Shown: piece after piece, positions 17,163 through 25,390 of the stretch
Layout of the letters: every line of letters begins with the position of its first letter
How positions within the stretch are numbered: the stretch's first letter is position 1
NCBI RefSeq assembly: GCF_014885015.1
Contig: NZ_JABMIJ010000008.1
Location: 124,001 to 188,000, forward strand
Origin: Spirabiliibacterium falconis
GTDB lineage: Bacteria > Pseudomonadota > Gammaproteobacteria > Enterobacterales > Pasteurellaceae
Length of the DNA: 64,000 nucleotides
Direction: 5' to 3'
Translations under genes and position numbers: made by a program
Notes under the pieces: generated by a model
Told to the model about the DNA's origin: nothing
The model's database searches: none
Seen by the model: the letters and a program-made list of their open reading frames with translations, nothing else

Positions 17163-18521
17163 TTAAAGCTGAGAGGTTTTTTGGCGTTGAGCAAAAACAA
17201 TGATAGCAAAACAGGCGGTTGCAATAACAGAGCAAAATTCTGCACCTACCCAAAAATAAGAGAGCGCATCGAAGTTATAGATTTTCGCACCTGTGACGTC
17301 AAATGTAGTGGTTTTATCAATCATAAAGCCTGTTAAAAATTCGCCCATGGCTGCACCAGCATATCCAAAAATCCCCATCATTCCCATGGCGACACCTGAA
17401 GCAGATTTATGGGAAATATCTACTGCTAGTAGCCCTCCAAGAAAGCATAGCTGCACGCCCAAGGTGAAGCCAAATACCGCAAGTGCGGTGATGGAGAACC
17501 AAATATGCCCTGCTGGCGCAAAGAAAAAGGCGATTAATGCAAGTGCATTAATAAAACCAGAAATGATCGCCATACCATTACGTCGTCCTTTTAATAGCCA
17601 GTCAGAAAGCCAGCCTGCTGCTAATGTACCAGCAATACCGACAATACTGTTAACGCTAATAATTGATGCGGCTTCAACGGTGGTGTAGCCTTTTCCATTT
17701 TCTAAGATGAAAACACCCCAGCTATTTACACCGTAACGGCTAACGTACATACAGCATGTGGCAATACCTATTACCCAAATAGCGGGATTTTTAATGACCG
17801 CCCATTGATGTTGCAACACCGTTTTATTATCAAGATTATCACTGCCATCTTTTGAAATATCACAGCTTGGAATAATCGGTTTAAAGCCACAGGCGGCAGG
17901 TGAATCTTTCATCCATACTAATGCCAGCAAAACTCCAAGTAATCCGACGATACCCGCAAATCCAAAACCAAATTGCCAGCCGAATGTTGTCACAATGGTT
18001 GCAGTAGCGATAAAGCTAAATGCTTCCCCAACATTGTGAGCAATAGCCCATGTGCTGTAAAAAGATCCTCGCTCTTGATCGTTATACCAGCGAGAAAGCG
18101 CAACAACACAAGGTCCTACGCCCATTGATTGTACCCAACCATTAAATGCCCAAATGATCGTTAAACCAATCGCACTGCCCGTTAGCCCCATGGCAAAATT
18201 GGCAAGGGCGGATAAAAATAATCCCGCTGAAAGAAAACGTACCACATTGGTATGATCAGCCGCCGCACTATTGACAAATTTTCCTACAGCATAAGTCACA
18301 AATGTCGCAGCACCAATCACGCCCAATTCGGTTGGGGTGAGTACACCATTATTAACTAACGCAGGTTTTGCCACAGTGAAAGAAAGGCGACAAACATAGA
18401 AAATAATATAACCGATAGTAAATGCAAGAAAACTTTTCATTCGTACCGTTTTAAATTGTTTTTCTGTGTATGTTTTTAACGCAATGGCTGGACTTGCTTT
18501 AAAAAAGTGAATAAATGACAT
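17163..18521 (-). CDS. Organophosphate:phosphate antiporter (UhpT/PgtP-like MFS)
   Basis: Inner-membrane sugar-phosphate or phospho-organic acid importer of the OPA family, 452 residues with about twelve transmembrane helices. Family hallmarks are the N-terminal 'FTIGYIIFYVCRLSFTVAKPAL' (~35-56), 'RWYNDQERGSFYSTWAIAHNVG' (~143-164) and 'GWLSDWLLKGRRNG' (~300). It is clearly separate from the GlpT at 49-50.6 kb. It lies 10 bases downstream of an inositol-monophosphatase-family gene, and an AraC regulator diverges from that pair. No UhpAB two-component genes are present, so it is not the classical hexose-phosphate system. The exact substrate cannot be read from the sequence. Confidence 0.85.
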   Translation of the reverse strand: MSFIHFFKASPAIALKTYTEKQFKTVRMKSFLAFTIGYIIFYVCRLSFTVAKPALVNNGVLTPTELGVIGAATFVTYAVGKFVNSAAADHTNVVRFLSAGLFLSALANFAMGLTGSAIGLTIIWAFNGWVQSMGVGPCVVALSRWYNDQERGSFYSTWAIAHNVGEAFSFIATATIVTTFGWQFGFGFAGIVGLLGVLLALVWMKDSPAACGFKPIIPSCDISKDGSDNLDNKTVLQHQWAVIKNPAIWVIGIATCCMYVSRYGVNSWGVFILENGKGYTTVEAASIISVNSIVGIAGTLAAGWLSDWLLKGRRNGMAIISGFINALALIAFFFAPAGHIWFSITALAVFGFTLGVQLCFLGGLLAVDISHKSASGVAMGMMGIFGYAGAAMGEFLTGFMIDKTTTFDVTGAKIYNFDALSYFWVGAEFCSVIATACFAIIVFAQRQKTSQL

Positions 18522-18531
18522 AATACTCTCC

Positions 18532-19323
18532 TTATAGCGATTGACGGACAGAGTTTAATTGCGCAAAAATGCCTCGACTTGCTACTAAAACATAGCCAGA
18601 TTCAAGCCAATTCTCCGTATTAAGAAAATCACTGCTTTCCCCACCAGCTTCCTCAACAAGCAAAATTCCAGCGAGGCAGTCCCAAGCATAGATATATGGC
18701 TCAAAGTGGGCAATCAAACGCCCTGCAGCAACATAGGCAAGCATCAGTGCAGCAGAGCCATTACGATAGAACATGCCGCCTCTGTTAAGAATATGATCTA
18801 CTAATGCGCCCATTTTGGCGTGTGGGAAACGATGCGTATAACCGAGTCCAATTAAGCCTGCTGTAAAATCAGAAACCTCAGCAGCATGCAAAGCATTTTT
18901 ATTCACAAATGCCCCTTCTCCTTTTTGGGCATGAAAAAGTTCATTATGATTAGGATCAAAAATTAGCCCTAACACAACTTTTTTATGATGTAATAACGCG
19001 ATAGAGATACACCAGCCATGCAGTCCATGTAAAAAAGCACTGGTGCCATCAATCGGATCCACGACCCAACAAAAATCTTTTTCAACATCTCGAGCTCCTG
19101 ATTCCTCTCCTAAAAATCCATCAGCAGGAAAGTGCGTTAAAAGTGCGGTTTTAATATGTTGTTCCACATTACGATCCGCTTCACTGACTAAATTTTGTTG
19201 ATCGTCCTGTTTTGTCTGTACGGAAAGATTTCCACGCTGAAGGTAATAGTGGTAAGCCAATTCTCCTGCGGTTAAAATAATCTCTTTTGCACATTGATAA
19301 CGTTTGCTAATTTCAATAGACAT
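18532..19323 (-). CDS. Inositol-monophosphatase-family phosphatase
   Basis: Mg2+-dependent phosphatase of the IMPase/SuhB/HisN/CysQ superfamily, 263 residues. Metal and phosphate motifs are all present: 'GEESG' (~67), 'WVVDPIDGTSAFLHG' (~83-97) and 'WDCLAGILLVEEAGG' (~210-224). Three ATG codons stand in a row; I take the third (19323) because it gives a 7-base spacing from AGGAG. It is cotranscribed with the OPA antiporter, so it may dephosphorylate the imported compound or a derivative. It differs from ordinary housekeeping SuhB in context. Substrate unknown. Confidence 0.85.
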   Translation of the reverse strand: MSIEISKRYQCAKEIILTAGELAYHYYLQRGNLSVQTKQDDQQNLVSEADRNVEQHIKTALLTHFPADGFLGEESGARDVEKDFCWVVDPIDGTSAFLHGLHGWCISIALLHHKKVVLGLIFDPNHNELFHAQKGEGAFVNKNALHAAEVSDFTAGLIGLGYTHRFPHAKMGALVDHILNRGGMFYRNGSAALMLAYVAAGRLIAHFEPYIYAWDCLAGILLVEEAGGESSDFLNTENWLESGYVLVASRGIFAQLNSVRQSL

Positions 19324-19488
19324 CATCATTCTCCTACTAAAAAATGAATTCACGTCTATGCTAAAACAACATAACAAAATAAAGCATTACACTAATGTTG
19401 CTTCTTTTTTAATGATGTTGTTTTTAAATTTATTTTTTCGTATGAAATAATAAAACTATTTTATATTACAGAAAAAAAGAGGTGAGTA

Positions 19489-20373
19489 ATGAAGCATAAA
19501 AAAACACTACATATTGAAGATATTGCAAATAGAAAAAATCGATACGGCATTCATTACAATAACTTCCCACAACCTTTAGCTCCTTTAACAGGAATGTATG
19601 TTTATCAAAGCGGACACAAAACTAAATGTCCAAGTGGTTATATTAGTGATCATGCTATTTATGACCACTATATTGTGCATTATATTATTAGTGGGAAAGG
19701 CACATATTTTTATCATAACATGCCTCATCAAGTGCAAGCAGGCGATCTTTTTCTGATAAAACCCTATGAAAAAGTTCTTTATCAAGCGGATGATAAAGAC
19801 CCTTGGACATATTACTGGATTGGTTTTAGTGGCCCTGATGTAATAAAAATCCTTAATCATTGTGGATTTAATCAATTTTGCCCTATAGTTCATTATAAAA
19901 TTGATAAAAACTTAATTCGTATTTTTCACGAAATTGCTTATTATAATGATTTGGAATTTGGATTTGACTATTCATTATTAAGCCTGCTTTATCAAATCTT
20001 TCCTATTTTAACACGTTTTAATACGCCACAGAATATTTCAACCTATAATCGTTACTTTATTTTCGCAACAGAATATATTCATCACCACTACGTTAATAGC
20101 ACACTAAATGTACAAGAACTTGCACATTATCTGGGTATTGACCGCACTTATCTTTACCGAATATTTTCCCATTTTAGTAATATGTCTGTTCAGCAATATA
20201 TTCTCAATTTCCGCTTGCAAAAAGCAGCAATGTTACTGCAACATAGTCAATTATCAATTAAATCGATCTCAGCCCAGTGTGGTTTTGATAATCAATCCTA
20301 CTTTTCTATTGCATTTAAAAAACACTTCAATCACTCACCGAGTGCTTATCGTCGCGCCCATTTAGAACAATAA
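19489..20373 (+). CDS. AraC-family transcriptional regulator
   Basis: 294-residue activator with an N-terminal cupin ligand domain ('IHYIISGKGTYFYHN', 'VQAGDLFLIKPYE', ~66-100) and a C-terminal double helix-turn-helix (~195-290, 'LNVQELAHYLGIDRTYLYRIF' and 'SIKSISAQCGFDNQSYFSIAFKKHF'). This is the RhaS/MsmR-like type that senses sugars. It is divergent from the phosphatase-antiporter pair across 165 AT-rich bases and is their likely regulator. The start follows AGAGGTG. The gene is noticeably AT-rich compared with glpABC. Confidence 0.88.
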   Translation: MKHKKTLHIEDIANRKNRYGIHYNNFPQPLAPLTGMYVYQSGHKTKCPSGYISDHAIYDHYIVHYIISGKGTYFYHNMPHQVQAGDLFLIKPYEKVLYQADDKDPWTYYWIGFSGPDVIKILNHCGFNQFCPIVHYKIDKNLIRIFHEIAYYNDLEFGFDYSLLSLLYQIFPILTRFNTPQNISTYNRYFIFATEYIHHHYVNSTLNVQELAHYLGIDRTYLYRIFSHFSNMSVQQYILNFRLQKAAMLLQHSQLSIKSISAQCGFDNQSYFSIAFKKHFNHSPSAYRRAHLEQ

Positions 20374-20504
20374 TACATCCATTTAACCGCACTTTATTAA
20401 TAATTGTGCACACTATTTTTGATGACCTGTGAGAATTTGATTGGCAATGCAAATCATTTCACTTATCATAAGATGTATTTTTATTTCATCTTAATGGTGG
20501 CGTT

Positions 20505-21263
20505 ATGAAAAAAGACGAAGTTGGGCATAATTTTTTGGCACGTTTGGGGAAAAAGCGGTTGCGTCCAGGTGGGCGTAAAGCGACAGAATGGTTATTTTCG
20601 CAGGGGCAATTTAATGCTCAAAGTGCGGTGCTGGAAGTGGCGTGTAATATGGGAACAACGGCAATCAACCTTGCCCAGCATTATGGCTGCCAGATCACGG
20701 GCGTAGATTTAGACGAAAATGCGTTGGCTAAAGCACGTGCGAACATTGAAAAGTGCGGTTTGAGCAATCTGATTCATGTTCAGCGTGCTAACGCAACCAA
20801 GTTGCCTTTTGCAGATAATTCCTTCGATGTGGTCATTAATGAGGCCATGCTAACCATGCTGCCCCTTGAGGCAAAACAAAAAGCGGTGCGTGAATATTTT
20901 CGGGTATTAAAACCGGGTGGGCGGCTATTAACACACGATGTGATGCTCACACGTGAACACGACAACGACATTATTGCAGCACTGCGAAATGCGATTAATA
21001 TTACGGTAACACCATTGAGTGAACACGATTGGCAGCAGCTTTTTCTCGACTGTGGCTTTGCCCGCACTTCCCATATTAAAGGGGATATGACATTGCTTTC
21101 ACCACGTGGAATGCTTTATGACGAGGGCGTTTTAGGCACATTGCGTATTGTGCGTAATGCACTGCGTGCTGAAAATCGTGCCACATTCAAAAAAATGTTT
21201 ACGTTATTCAACGATAAAGATAAGCGTTTGAACTTTATTGCATTATGTAGTGAAAAGCCCTAA
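20505..21263 (+). CDS. Class I SAM-dependent methyltransferase (HI0095-like)
   Basis: Uncharacterised methyltransferase, 252 residues. The SAM-binding fold shows motif I '[16 protein letters not shown]' (~40-55), motif II '[15 protein letters not shown]' (~64), and '[20 protein letters not shown]' (~102-121) followed by '[18 protein letters not shown]' (~130-147), as in UbiE-like and arsenite-methyltransferase-like enzymes. It lacks an obvious cysteine set for arsenite methylation. Its stop overlaps the convergent trmO stop by 4 bases. Methyl acceptor unknown. Confidence 0.85.
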   Translation: MKKDEVGHNFLARLGKKRLRPGGRKATEWLFSQGQFNAQSAVLEVACNMGTTAINLAQHYGCQITGVDLDENALAKARANIEKCGLSNLIHVQRANATKLPFADNSFDVVINEAMLTMLPLEAKQKAVREYFRVLKPGGRLLTHDVMLTREHDNDIIAALRNAINITVTPLSEHDWQQLFLDCGFARTSHIKGDMTLLSPRGMLYDEGVLGTLRIVRNALRAENRATFKKMFTLFNDKDKRLNFIALCSEKP

Positions 21264-21970
21264 CGTGCGGTGATGTTCAGCACGAGAGCACGCTGTTCAT
21301 TGAGAAAGGTAAAACGCACATTAAATGCCCAAATACTTAAGCCATATTCACGCTGAATACGACCTTTGTGATACGCAGGGCGCGGGTCTTGGGCGATCAG
21401 TTCAATGATAAAGTCGTGTAAATGAGGATACGCTTGTGCCATTGGGCTGTGCAAAAAGGCATAAGACTGTTCGCTGAAATTAACCTCAATTTGTGGCATG
21501 GGCGGTTGTTGAGCAAAACCGCACTTTGCCGTTGGCTGACTGTCTGCATACGCGATATAGGGTTTAATGTCGAAAATCGGTGTGCCATTCACCAAGTCAA
21601 TGCCGCCGACACACAACCGCACTTTGCCTTGTTGCACAGAAATATTTTCCAATGCCACCACCGAGAGCCCAAGCGGATTAGGACGATGCGTGGCTCGGGT
21701 GGCAAATACACCAATGCGTTGATTGCCGCCTAAGCGTGGCGGACGCACAGTCGGGCTCCATTTGTGCTGCGGAATTTTATCAAACTGAAAAATCAGCCAT
21801 AAATGACTAAATTGTTCTAAGCCGCGCACGCATTCGGGGCTGTCATAAGGCGGCAACAACTCAATTTCGCCTTTACCATAACGGCTAAGTTGTGCTTGGC
21901 GTGGCACGGAGAATTTTTCATTATATGGGGTGTGAGCGATGGCAATGGGCTCCAAGCAAAGTGCGGTCAT
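21260..21970 (-). CDS. trmO: tRNA (N6-threonylcarbamoyladenosine(37)-N6)-methyltransferase
   Basis: TrmO/YaeB (HI0510-like), 236 residues, methylating t6A37 in threonine tRNAs. It has the single-sheet beta-barrel fold rather than a Rossmann fold; conserved blocks are '[15 protein letters not shown]' (~11-25), '[11 protein letters not shown]' (~55), '[19 protein letters not shown]' (~88-106, SAM-binding) and the C-terminal '[17 protein letters not shown]' (~195-211). The first codons after ATG (ACC GCA CTT) are an exact uptake signal. It is divergent from menA. Confidence 0.93.
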   Translation of the reverse strand: MTALCLEPIAIAHTPYNEKFSVPRQAQLSRYGKGEIELLPPYDSPECVRGLEQFSHLWLIFQFDKIPQHKWSPTVRPPRLGGNQRIGVFATRATHRPNPLGLSVVALENISVQQGKVRLCVGGIDLVNGTPIFDIKPYIAYADSQPTAKCGFAQQPPMPQIEVNFSEQSYAFLHSPMAQAYPHLHDFIIELIAQDPRPAYHKGRIQREYGLSIWAFNVRFTFLNEQRALVLNITAR

Positions 21971-22075
21971 AACGCTCCTAAATGAATAAAATACCTTGTT
22001 AGGTCAATACGCATGTCTTAATTTATGCGTATAATACCGTTTTTATTGATTAATGTCGTTTGTTAAAAGTTAGAT

Positions 22076-23005
22076 ATGAAGAAATCTCAGATTGCGGTGT
22101 GGCTATCCACCGCACGCCCTAAAACGCTACCATTGGCATTAGCGTCAATTCTTACTGGCACGGCTCTAGGCTATGCCGATGGGCATTTTAATGGTGCCAT
22201 TTTATTTTGGTCGGTGATGACCGCACTTTTATTACAAGTATTATCAAATTTCGCTAACGATTATGGCGATCATCAAAAAGGCTCTGATACCGCAGATCGC
22301 ATTGGACCCTTGCGCGGCATTCAGCAAGGCTTAATTAACGCCTCCCAGCTCAAATGGGGGCTCATAACGGTGGCTATTTTAGCCTGTTTATCAGGTCTCA
22401 CGTTAATTATTGTCGCCTGTCGAACTTGGCAAGACCTGCTCGCATTTGTGGCTCTTGGGGCATTGGCAGTATTGGCATCGATCACATACACCGTAGGCAA
22501 AAAACCTTATGGTTATATTGGTCTTGGTGATATTTCGGTCTTGACCTTTTTTGGCTGGATTGGCGTGGGTGGCACCTATTATTTGCAAACCCATTATTTT
22601 ATTGGTCCGCCGATTTTTCTCGCCGCCACGGCCACAGGTTTGCTGGCAACAGCGGTGTTAAACATTAATAACTTGCGGGATATTGAACAAGATAAACTGG
22701 CAGGAAAGAACACGCTAGCCGTGCGTCTTGAGATGAAAAATGCCAAGCGATACCATGCCGTATTAGTGATGGGGGCATTGGCAATTTATGTCTATCTCGG
22801 TCTGTTTTATGCCTTGGCATTAGGGATGTCAATGCTGTTGTGTCTGTTAGCGTCCCCTTTGTTATTGCGGCATTTACGCAGTGTATTCCGTGCCAAAGCA
22901 TCAGAACAACTACGCCCGATGCTGGCACAAATGTCGCTGTTGGCACTCTTGACCAACGTGCTCTTTAGTCTTGGCATCGTGCTAAGCAGTGTTAACGGGT
23001 TTTAA
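22076..23005 (+). CDS. menA: 1,4-dihydroxy-2-naphthoate polyprenyltransferase
   Basis: UbiA-superfamily integral membrane prenyltransferase that attaches the isoprenoid tail in menaquinone synthesis; 309 residues, about nine transmembrane helices. The first prenyl-pyrophosphate/Mg2+ motif is 'NFANDYGDHQKGSDTADR' (~58-75), the second is 'NNLRDIEQDKLAGKNTLAVRL' (~198-218). Menaquinone is the quinone used by GlpABC and Nap in anaerobic respiration. rraA follows 61 bases downstream and may share the transcript. A -10-like TATAAT lies at 22030. Confidence 0.95.
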   Translation: MKKSQIAVWLSTARPKTLPLALASILTGTALGYADGHFNGAILFWSVMTALLLQVLSNFANDYGDHQKGSDTADRIGPLRGIQQGLINASQLKWGLITVAILACLSGLTLIIVACRTWQDLLAFVALGALAVLASITYTVGKKPYGYIGLGDISVLTFFGWIGVGGTYYLQTHYFIGPPIFLAATATGLLATAVLNINNLRDIEQDKLAGKNTLAVRLEMKNAKRYHAVLVMGALAIYVYLGLFYALALGMSMLLCLLASPLLLRHLRSVFRAKASEQLRPMLAQMSLLALLTNVLFSLGIVLSSVNGF

Positions 23006-23066
23006 TGGCAATTTACCCCAATCACGTTTATACTAACAACCATTGTTGATTAAAAAGGACACAACT

Positions 23067-23576
23067 ATGCGTATTGATACATCACAATTATGCGACATCT
23101 ACCAAGATCAAATTGATGTGGTTGAACCCATTTTTTCCAGCTTTGGTGGACGCACCTCATTTTATGGCAAGGTTAGCACCGTTAAATGCTTTGAAAGCAA
23201 CGGCTTAATTGAAGAGATTTTAGAAGAAGATGGGCGTGGGCGTGTCTTGTTGGTCGACGGTGGTGGTTCGGTGCGTCGTGCATTAATTGATGGTTATCTT
23301 GCGCAACTAGCCCTAGAAAATGAGTGGGAAGGCATTATTGTCTATGGTGCGGTGCGTCAACTGGATGTACTCGAAAATTTGGACATCGGCATTCACGCGC
23401 TTGCCCCCATCCCTGTTTCGGCAGATGAACGTACCATTGGCGATAGTGATATTCCTGTCAATTTTGGAGGCGTTACCTTTTTACCAGAAGATAACGTTTA
23501 TGCGGATTTAACAGGCATTATCTTATCGCCAGAGCCATTAGATTTAAATCCAGACGAAGATGACGAGGACGAATAA
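23067..23576 (+). CDS. rraA: Regulator of ribonuclease E activity A
   Basis: Trimeric RraA protein that binds RNase E and inhibits RNA decay; 169 residues with an acidic C-terminal tail (NPDEDDEDE). Start is ATG 23067 after AAAAAGGA; the longer frame from 23043 lacks a ribosome site. Conserved blocks are '[20 protein letters not shown]' at the N-terminus, '[19 protein letters not shown]' (~69-87) and '[14 protein letters not shown]' (~98). The family shares its fold with aldolases but lacks enzyme activity. Order menA-rraA is shared with H. influenzae. Confidence 0.95.
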   Translation: MRIDTSQLCDIYQDQIDVVEPIFSSFGGRTSFYGKVSTVKCFESNGLIEEILEEDGRGRVLLVDGGGSVRRALIDGYLAQLALENEWEGIIVYGAVRQLDVLENLDIGIHALAPIPVSADERTIGDSDIPVNFGGVTFLPEDNVYADLTGIILSPEPLDLNPDEDDEDE

Positions 23577-23580
23577 TACA

Positions 23581-23602
23581 AAGTGCGGTTTAACCGCACT
23601 TT
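23581..23602 (+). terminator. Paired-USS terminator after rraA
   Basis: Inverted uptake signals AAGTGCGGTT / AACCGCACTT almost back to back, 4 bases after the rraA stop, followed by TTATG. Confidence 0.75.
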
Positions 23603-23618
23603 TATGCTACGCCATTCT

Positions 23619-23650
23619 AAAAAACCGCACGAGTAAAGTGCGGTTTTTTT
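23619..23650. terminator. Bidirectional USS-containing terminator
   Basis: Stem AAAAACCGCAC / GTGCGGTTTTT with a 7-base loop between the convergent rraA and glpX genes; A-run on the left and T-run on the right allow it to work for both strands. It is the second hairpin within 70 bases. Confidence 0.85.
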
Positions 23651-23651
23651 A

Positions 23652-24665
23652 TTAGTTCCCAATTAAACGGTATAGTTCGCTATCTTTACGATTTAAATAG
23701 TGGAACGATTGAATGCGACGAATGGTGCGTGAACGCCCGCGAATGAGTAATGTCTCGGTGGTAGCAACATCGCCTTTGCGATGAATGCCTTTAAGCAAGT
23801 CGCCATTGGTAATGCCTGTTGCTGAGAACACCAAATTATCATCTCGCACAATCTGCTCTAGCGTTAACACTTCCCCAACAGGCACACCCATTTCTTGGCA
23901 ACGCGCACGCTCTTTGGCTGCAATGGCTTTATTTTCTTCACTATCGCCTTTAACGTGATCACGAGGCAAAAACCGCACTTGCATATCACCACCCAGTGCA
24001 CGAATTGCTGCACCTGCAACCACGCCTTCAGGCGCGCCACCTATGGCGTAAAGCATATCGACATTATTATCAGGCAAGCAACATAAAATGGATGCAGCTA
24101 CATCGCCATCTGGAATGGCCAGGACTTTTACACCAAGCTGCTGCATGTTTGCAATCACCGCGTGGTGGCGAGGCTTGTCCAAGGTCACAACCGTTAATTG
24201 TGATAATAACTTGCCCAATTTGGACGCAACACGACGCAAATTTTGCTCAAGCGGCAAGTTCAGATCAATCATACCTTTCACGTCTGGACCGACAACTAAT
24301 TTTTCCATATACATATCGGGGGCACCAATAAAAGTGTTCGGACCGCCAGCAGCCAGCACTGAAAGCGCATTAGCTTGCCCCATTGCCGTCATTCGAGTAC
24401 CTTCAATCGGATCAACGGCAATACAGACATCATCAATACCGCCTTTCCCCACTTTTTCGCCGATATAAAGCATTGGGGCTTCATCAATTTCTCCTTCACC
24501 GATGACAATTTTACCGTCAATTTCAATTTGGTTGAGCATTAAACGCATGGCTTTCACGGCTGCATCGTCTGCTGCATTTTTGTTGCCACGACCAAGCCAA
24601 GCAAACCCAGCAAGGGCTGCTGCTTCTGTTACGCGGGAGAATTCAATTGCGAGGGCTCTTTTCAT
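23652..24665 (-). CDS. glpX: Fructose-1,6-bisphosphatase, class II
   Basis: GlpX-type fructose-1,6-bisphosphatase of gluconeogenesis, 337 residues, cytoplasmic. Metal-binding motifs are 'GEGEIDEAPMLYIGE' (~57-71) and 'AVDPIEGT' (~83-90); 'YAIGGAPEGVVAGAAIRALGG' (~205-225) binds substrate. It stands alone here rather than in the E. coli glpFKX arrangement, convergent with rraA and divergent from zapB. It supplies fructose-6-phosphate from the dihydroxyacetone phosphate made by the glp and otn pathways, upstream of glycogen synthesis. Confidence 0.95.
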   Translation of the reverse strand: MKRALAIEFSRVTEAAALAGFAWLGRGNKNAADDAAVKAMRLMLNQIEIDGKIVIGEGEIDEAPMLYIGEKVGKGGIDDVCIAVDPIEGTRMTAMGQANALSVLAAGGPNTFIGAPDMYMEKLVVGPDVKGMIDLNLPLEQNLRRVASKLGKLLSQLTVVTLDKPRHHAVIANMQQLGVKVLAIPDGDVAASILCCLPDNNVDMLYAIGGAPEGVVAGAAIRALGGDMQVRFLPRDHVKGDSEENKAIAAKERARCQEMGVPVGEVLTLEQIVRDDNLVFSATGITNGDLLKGIHRKGDVATTETLLIRGRSRTIRRIQSFHYLNRKDSELYRLIGN

Positions 24666-24714
24666 TTTTTGTGTGCCTTATGGTTGGGTTACGTTTTAGC
24701 CGATGGGATAGGGG

Positions 24715-24723
24715 TTATCCACA
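24715..24723 (+). promoter_or_regulatory. Single perfect DnaA box
   Basis: TTATCCACA, the consensus DnaA box, in the 199-base intergenic region between glpX and zapB. Only one copy is seen, so this is not an origin; it could titrate DnaA or be chance. Confidence 0.4.
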
Positions 24724-24864
24724 CAAAAATTTATTTTAGCATATTGTTTCAATTTTATGTAATAGATTTCGTCTTAATTCTTCGTGCAATTTCTATGTGA
24801 AATATTCTTGTATCTGCGTTAGAATAGCCATTAATATTCATTATCACATAAGAGGATTTACATT

Positions 24865-25104
24865 ATGTCTTTTGACTTGCTCGAACAATTGGATCAAAAA
24901 ATTAAACAAGCAGTGGAAACTATTCAATTACAACAACTCGAATTAGAAGAGTTGAAAGGCAAACACGATCAGCTACAAAACGAATTGAATCAAGTACGTG
25001 AAGAGCGTGAAAATCTTAACCGTGAAAAAGATCGCCTCCACGAAGAACGCAAAAATTGGGAAGATAAAGTGCGGTCGTTACTCGGACAAATCGATAACGT
25101 TTAA
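24865..25104 (+). CDS. zapB: Cell division protein ZapB
   Basis: Small coiled-coil protein (79 residues) that organises the Z-ring with ZapA. The whole sequence is a heptad-rich, highly charged helix (FDLLEQLDQKIKQAVETIQ...), with Gln/Glu/Lys abundance and no Pro or Cys. AAGAGGA precedes the ATG. It is monocistronic and followed by a strong terminator. The glpX-zapB neighbourhood matches H. influenzae. An uptake signal lies in the coding end (AAAGTGCGGTCG). Confidence 0.93.
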   Translation: MSFDLLEQLDQKIKQAVETIQLQQLELEELKGKHDQLQNELNQVREERENLNREKDRLHEERKNWEDKVRSLLGQIDNV

Positions 25105-25118
25105 TCTATCTACTGCCT

Positions 25119-25146
25119 AAACCGAGTTTTTAACTCGGTTTTTTTA
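25119..25146 (+). terminator. Rho-independent terminator of zapB
   Basis: Stem AAACCGAGTT / AACTCGGTTT with a small T-rich loop, then a run of T residues. Confidence 0.9.
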
Positions 25147-25149
25147 TCT

Positions 25150-25390
25150 CTCGCGAAATGTAACAGCTTCTTTACAAGATTAATTTAAATATAAAAAATA
25201 TTGTGATCTACGCCTGAATTTTAAACCTTCCAGATTGTATCTTTTTTCTGATTATGCCACTCTGTCGTTAACCTTAAAGAGTTAGCGCAAGTGCGGTTAA
25301 CGGGTTCATACAATAAAATCAAGCAAACCGCACTTTACATTGTAAACACAATGGTGCTGACCGTTATATGATCTTGATGTGGAGATAATG
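25150..25390 (+). promoter_or_regulatory. Upstream region of the glycogen operon
   Basis: 241 AT-rich non-coding bases before glgB. A CRP-like half site TGTGATCTA starts at 25202 with a poor right half, and two inverted uptake signals (25289-25298 and 25326-25335) could pair over a 27-base loop in the leader. No clear -35/-10 pair stands out. Confidence 0.35.

Noticed and set aside
17163-18521. Calling the antiporter glpT
   Set aside because: A much better GlpT with the diagnostic blocks is at 49128-50585, beside glpQ; this one lies in a different gene context and differs in those blocks.
24715-24723. DnaA box as sign of a replication origin
   Set aside because: Only one consensus box, no cluster, no AT-rich unwinding region and no dnaA/gidA neighbours; kept only as a minor site.
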